Shown here piece after piece: positions 60,541 to 64,000 of a stretch of 64,000 nucleotides of DNA. Numbering within the stretch: position 1 is the first letter of the stretch; every line of letters starts with the position of its first letter. The DNA comes from Opisthocomus hoazin (lineage: Eukaryota > Chordata > Aves > Opisthocomiformes > Opisthocomidae): contig NC_134443.1 in NCBI RefSeq assembly GCF_030867145.1, forward strand, positions 3,038,001-3,102,000. The letters are read 5' to 3'. Under the pieces are notes generated by a model. The model saw only the letters and a list, made by a program, of their open reading frames with translations, was not told where the DNA came from and searched no databases. The translations under genes and the position numbers were made by a program.

Positions 60541-60920
60541 TAAAGTGAGGCGCTGGAGGGCAAGAGGCTGGCATCACTTGGTGAGGCAGAACAGTCCTCA
60601 TCACTGGCTGCATCATCTGGATACGCTGACGTGTCATTTCCCCTGGATATACGTTAGCCTCTAATCCTGTCACTTGAAAGGAGCCTGTGTGGCTGAATGG
60701 GCATGTCATGAACAGGGAAATGCAAAGGCAGAGTTGAAGGGCACAAATAAATACATCAATTGCTTTGTCATGCTTTGCATGCAAAATGAGCTTGTTGGTC
60801 AACACATTACATGCACAAAGGATGCCTCTGGACCTGGAGCGGTGTGGACCAGTATAAAAGCCAGTCCAACTGAAGGCTCCCTCATTCACTTCTCCTGCAT
60901 TCTCCTCCTTGGTCAACAAG
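60541..60920 (+). promoter_or_regulatory. F2 promoter with conserved distal module, and exon 1
   Basis: TATAAAA is at 60853-60859 and exon 1 is about 60884-60920. The 300 bp upstream is highly similar to 63661-63976 and contains a CRE/AP-1-like TGACGTGTCA at 60627-60636, the block at 60669-60713 and the CTTGTTGGTCAACACATT block near 60790. Confidence 0.88.
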
Positions 60921-61275
60921 GTGAGCTGCAACTACCATTGCATGTTTCTTGTCTTTTTCCTTTTTCTCTTTGTCTTTCATCCTGAACTGAGACTGTATCT
61001 ACCTTAGCTTTTGCTGAGAGTTTTGCTCCTTGATACTTCTCCCAGCATCTTTGCTGTCCTTGTCATGCTGGGGAGATGGTGCGAGAAGGTCTTGGGATTA
61101 CTTAGCAGGGAAACTATGCGGCTGGGGCTTCTAATTCTCTCTTCTTCCCAGTGAAGGCTGACCCTGCTCCCTAGCCTGTGCCAATTCGCTTGCTGAGCAG
61201 GCAGTGAGGCTGCACCTCACATGCTGCTTGTGCTTTCTGTGCCCTCTCTCCCAGGTACACCTCCATCCCACAGCC

Positions 61276-61572
61276 ATGTCCTGCTACGATCTGTGCCGTC
61301 CCTGTGGCCCAACCCCGCTTGCCAACAGCTGCAACGAGCCCTGCTTCAGGCAGTGCCAGGACTCCCGTGTGATTATTGAACCATCTCCCGTGGTGGTGAC
61401 CCTGCCCGGACCCATCCTCAGCTCCTTCCCTCAGAACACCGCTGTGGGATCCACCACCTCCGCTGCTGTTGGCAGCATCCTGAGTGCTGAGGGAGTGCCC
61501 ATCAACTCCGGGGGCTTTAACCTCTCTGGCCTTGGTGGCCGCTACTACGGCAGAAAGTGCCTGCCCTGCTAA
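61276..61572 (+). CDS. F2, feather-type beta-keratin, 98 aa
   Basis: Nearly identical to F1 at the nucleotide level across coding sequence and 3' UTR; the single residue change is Lys94. Intron 60921-61254 (334 nt, GTGAGC donor, CTCCCAG acceptor) is clearly diverged from that of F1. The poly(A) signal ATTAAA is at 61993-61998, exactly as far from the stop as in F1 (421 bp), so no net insertion or deletion separates the two 3' UTRs. The sharp contrast between exon and intron indicates gene conversion. Confidence 0.97.
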   Translation: MSCYDLCRPCGPTPLANSCNEPCFRQCQDSRVIIEPSPVVVTLPGPILSSFPQNTAVGSTTSAAVGSILSAEGVPINSGGFNLSGLGGRYYGRKCLPC

Positions 61573-62094
61573 AGCCTGTCTGGACATCGAGTGAGTGCAT
61601 CGACCAGGAAGCCCCAAGCCATGTGCCAGACTGAAGACGGAGCTGCTGGCCAGAGTTTCCAGAGGGGTTGAGCACCCTTGTGCCCTCCTGCAAAGGAGGG
61701 AGGCAAGCAAGGTGCCAGCCTGTGCTGTCTGGAAACACGGCCAGCTGATGTCATCTTCTTCTCCTGCTTTCTTCTCTGCACCATGAGTGCCTGATGTCTC
61801 CTGCTGTCCTGTGTATTGGGTTGATCCTGAATCCAGCTGAGAGGGGCCCTGCTCATCACCCTCTGCCCATGTGTGTGGGAGGAAGACACGTGTCCCATTG
61901 CTGTGAAGGGGTGCCTGTGTGTCAGCTGCCCCTGTAGCAGCCTGGGCTGGGTCCCTTCCACCATGCACTGCTTTGTTTCACTCTTCAGACTCATTAAAGT
62001 TTGTGCTGCATTGTATCTTGATGTCTCCTTGTGTTGCTCCTCGCCTGGGATGCCCAGCCAAGCTGCTCGAGGGGAAAAGGTGATGAGAAACCTG

Positions 62095-63655
62095 GTAATA
62101 ACATGGCTGAGGGCATGTTGTGGACTCCTATGTTTATGGGGTGATTCAGAGGAGAGGAGTGCCACTGAAATGGTCACCTGGAGGGGACTGTCCTTTATAT
62201 GTGATATAGCCTTCCCAAAGTCACATATATCCCTGCGTCCTAAACAGCAGACTAGTTTGTGTCTCTCAGTAAACACCTGCAATGGCTTCCATGGCTCCAA
62301 GATGTGTGTGGTGTGAGACAGATGTCCAAGGAGTTGCAACTCTTCACCTTGGCGTGCAGACCATCTCTTTCTGCCCCCCAGGCCCCTTTCTGAACTACTC
62401 TGCTATGTTGGCAGAGCTGCACAGCCACTGCTTGGCAGTTTGCATGACCTGTTGCCGGTGACACCGAAGTGAGGGCTTTAAGCAAGTCCCTCTGTGTCCT
62501 TTGCGTACCAGAGGAAGTGAAGTTAGAAACCCTCCAGGATGCAGCCATTGTGTCTTCCTGCCTTTGTGCCCTGAACCGCAAGACCACCGACATCAGGGAG
62601 CAAAGCTACCTTGCCTGTGCATGGAGTTATCATGTAGCTGGTATGTAGGAGAGAACAAGCTGCCTGCCCCTGATTCCCACATGCTGAAGGTCTCCTTGGG
62701 TGATTTTCTACCCTGTACCCCCCCAAACCTGCTTCAGATGGAGTGAGAGGCGGATCCTGTGCTGCCCCATATAAAATCAGAACCCCTATGTTGCCTTTCC
62801 CCATAGCTAAAGACCTGTCTCCTCTTGAAGACAGCTGCTGTCAGCAACCTCCCTGTGTGCTGCTATGCAGAAAGGCTCTCAGGAAATGCACGCTCCATCA
62901 ACAGTCATCAGCTTTGCTCAGCTGACAGCAGAAGTAAGGCTTGGTGAAAAGATCGTACCAGGGACAGAAGGCAACATCTATGGCATGTGATCAGAGGGAG
63001 CAGGACATAGCAGGGCATTGGAGCCTTTGGGCAGACCTTCGCAACGGGTGCTACACATGGGACTAGCACGGGCCAGTGGGAAACTGCATGTCTTAGTGTG
63101 GTGAGATGCTTGGGAAAAGGATACAGGGATCCTCCTGTCTATTTGCCTCCAGCGAGTTGTTGGCAACTTTCTCAGATCGTGTATATTTGTGAGGAGTTTT
63201 GATGTCTCATGGAAAGCTTTCCAAGCTTTATGCGGTGCCTGTTATAGAGTTAGTGTGTACGATCAAAGAAGAAGTATTTGGTAGCCTAGGGGATGAAGAA
63301 GGAACAGTCGAGCAGTCCCAACACTGACCTTTGGAGCTGGAGGGGTGGGGAGAAGAATTGGTATGTGTTGGAGACGAGTGTCTCTGCTTCTCAGACATCC
63401 TTCTTCTGTTGATTGGAGGCTGCTGAAGGCTCTCCAGTAAAGGTAAGGAGAGGCAAACAGCATATGGATTTCTCTTGTTGTTAAATTGCTGAGCCTAAAA
63501 TCTTACAAGGTATCCAAGGTGACTGGGAAGCTTACAGCTGACTTAGATGGAGTTAGGTTATGCAATCGGTATTGTGACTCTTGTCAGAGAAAATGGTTTT
63601 CAAGTCTGGCTTTGTATTTTAGGGTTCAGGAAAACATTCCTTATTCATTATGAGA
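62095..63655. other. Spacer between F2 and F3
   Basis: No gene recognised. The right end passes into the F3 distal promoter block. Confidence 0.6.
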
Positions 63656-64000
63656 GTCCTTATAGTGAGGCCCTGGAGGGCAAGGGGATGGCATCACCTG
63701 GAGAGGTGGGACACTCCTCGTCACTGGATGAACCATTTGCCTATGCTGACGTGTCATTTCTCCTGGAAAAATTATGGCATCTAATCCTGTCACTTGAAAG
63801 GAGCCTGTGTGGCTGAATGGGCATGTCATGAACACGGAAATAAAAAGGCAGCGTTGCAGGGAACATAAGCAATGTCCCTATTCTTTACTTGTGATGCTTT
63901 GCATGCAAGATGAGCTTGTTGGTCAACACATTACATGCACAAAGGGTGCCTCTGCGCCTGGGGCGGTGTGGACCAGTATAAAAGCCAGTCCAACTGAAGG
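63656..64000 (+). promoter_or_regulatory. F3 promoter (gene continues beyond window)
   Basis: TATAAAA is at 63977-63983, with TGACGTGTCA at 63747-63756 and the shared distal block at 63789-63833. It is 3124 bp after the F2 TATA box. The transcription start and coding region would lie past position 64000, predicting a third feather-type keratin. Confidence 0.88.

Overview
This window is bird nuclear DNA. It is a stretch of an avian beta-keratin (corneous beta-protein) cluster, the kind found in the sauropsid epidermal differentiation complex. The evidence is 17 small genes encoding the beta-protein core (pattern NEPC-x2-C followed by a Pro-rich beta segment ending in PGPI/VLSSFPQ), each with an intron confined to the 5' UTR, two 98-residue feather-type keratins, and chicken-repeat-1 (CR1) LINE fragments. 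No bacterial or viral gene content was seen.

Layout. Positions 1-33430 hold a tandem array of 13 intact Gly/Tyr-rich scale/claw-type beta-keratin genes (called K1-K13 here). Their strands are - - + - + - + - + - + - +. The repeating unit is about 4.93 kb: one head-to-head gene pair with a ~1.6 kb divergent spacer, then a ~2.5 kb convergent spacer. The apparent break in alternation between K1 and K2 is explained by a truncated plus-strand keratin relic at 2005-2117. One CR1 LINE (26945-28224) sits in the K11/K12 convergent spacer. K12 and K13 differ from the others in having a 443-nt leader intron instead of 96-98 nt.

From 33430 to 57600 the DNA is AT-richer and gene-poor. It holds two atypical single-copy beta-proteins on the minus strand: K14 (34773-35180, Ala/Pro/Glu tail) and K15 (45212-45580, unusual core). 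Both have long leader introns (about 1.9 and 1.7 kb) and share a conserved upstream element. A second CR1 3' fragment lies at 48977-49297. From 57600 to the end is the start of a feather-keratin tandem array on the plus strand: two complete genes (F1, F2) and the promoter of a third (F3) cut by the window edge, spaced about 3.0-3.1 kb.

How it works together. All genes encode structural proteins that would assemble into beta-filaments and be cross-linked by terminal cysteines in cornifying cells of scale, claw, beak or feather. Each gene has its own TATA box and non-coding first exon. The scale/claw genes are arranged as bidirectional modules with a conserved TTTATTRG element about 240-250 bp upstream of every TATA box. 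Sequence mosaics (UTR classes, CCAAT status, spacer orientation, near-identical exons beside diverged introns) show repeated duplication, inversion and gene conversion. Gene names K1-K15 and F1-F3 are local labels; exon-1 starts are estimated from the TATA position.
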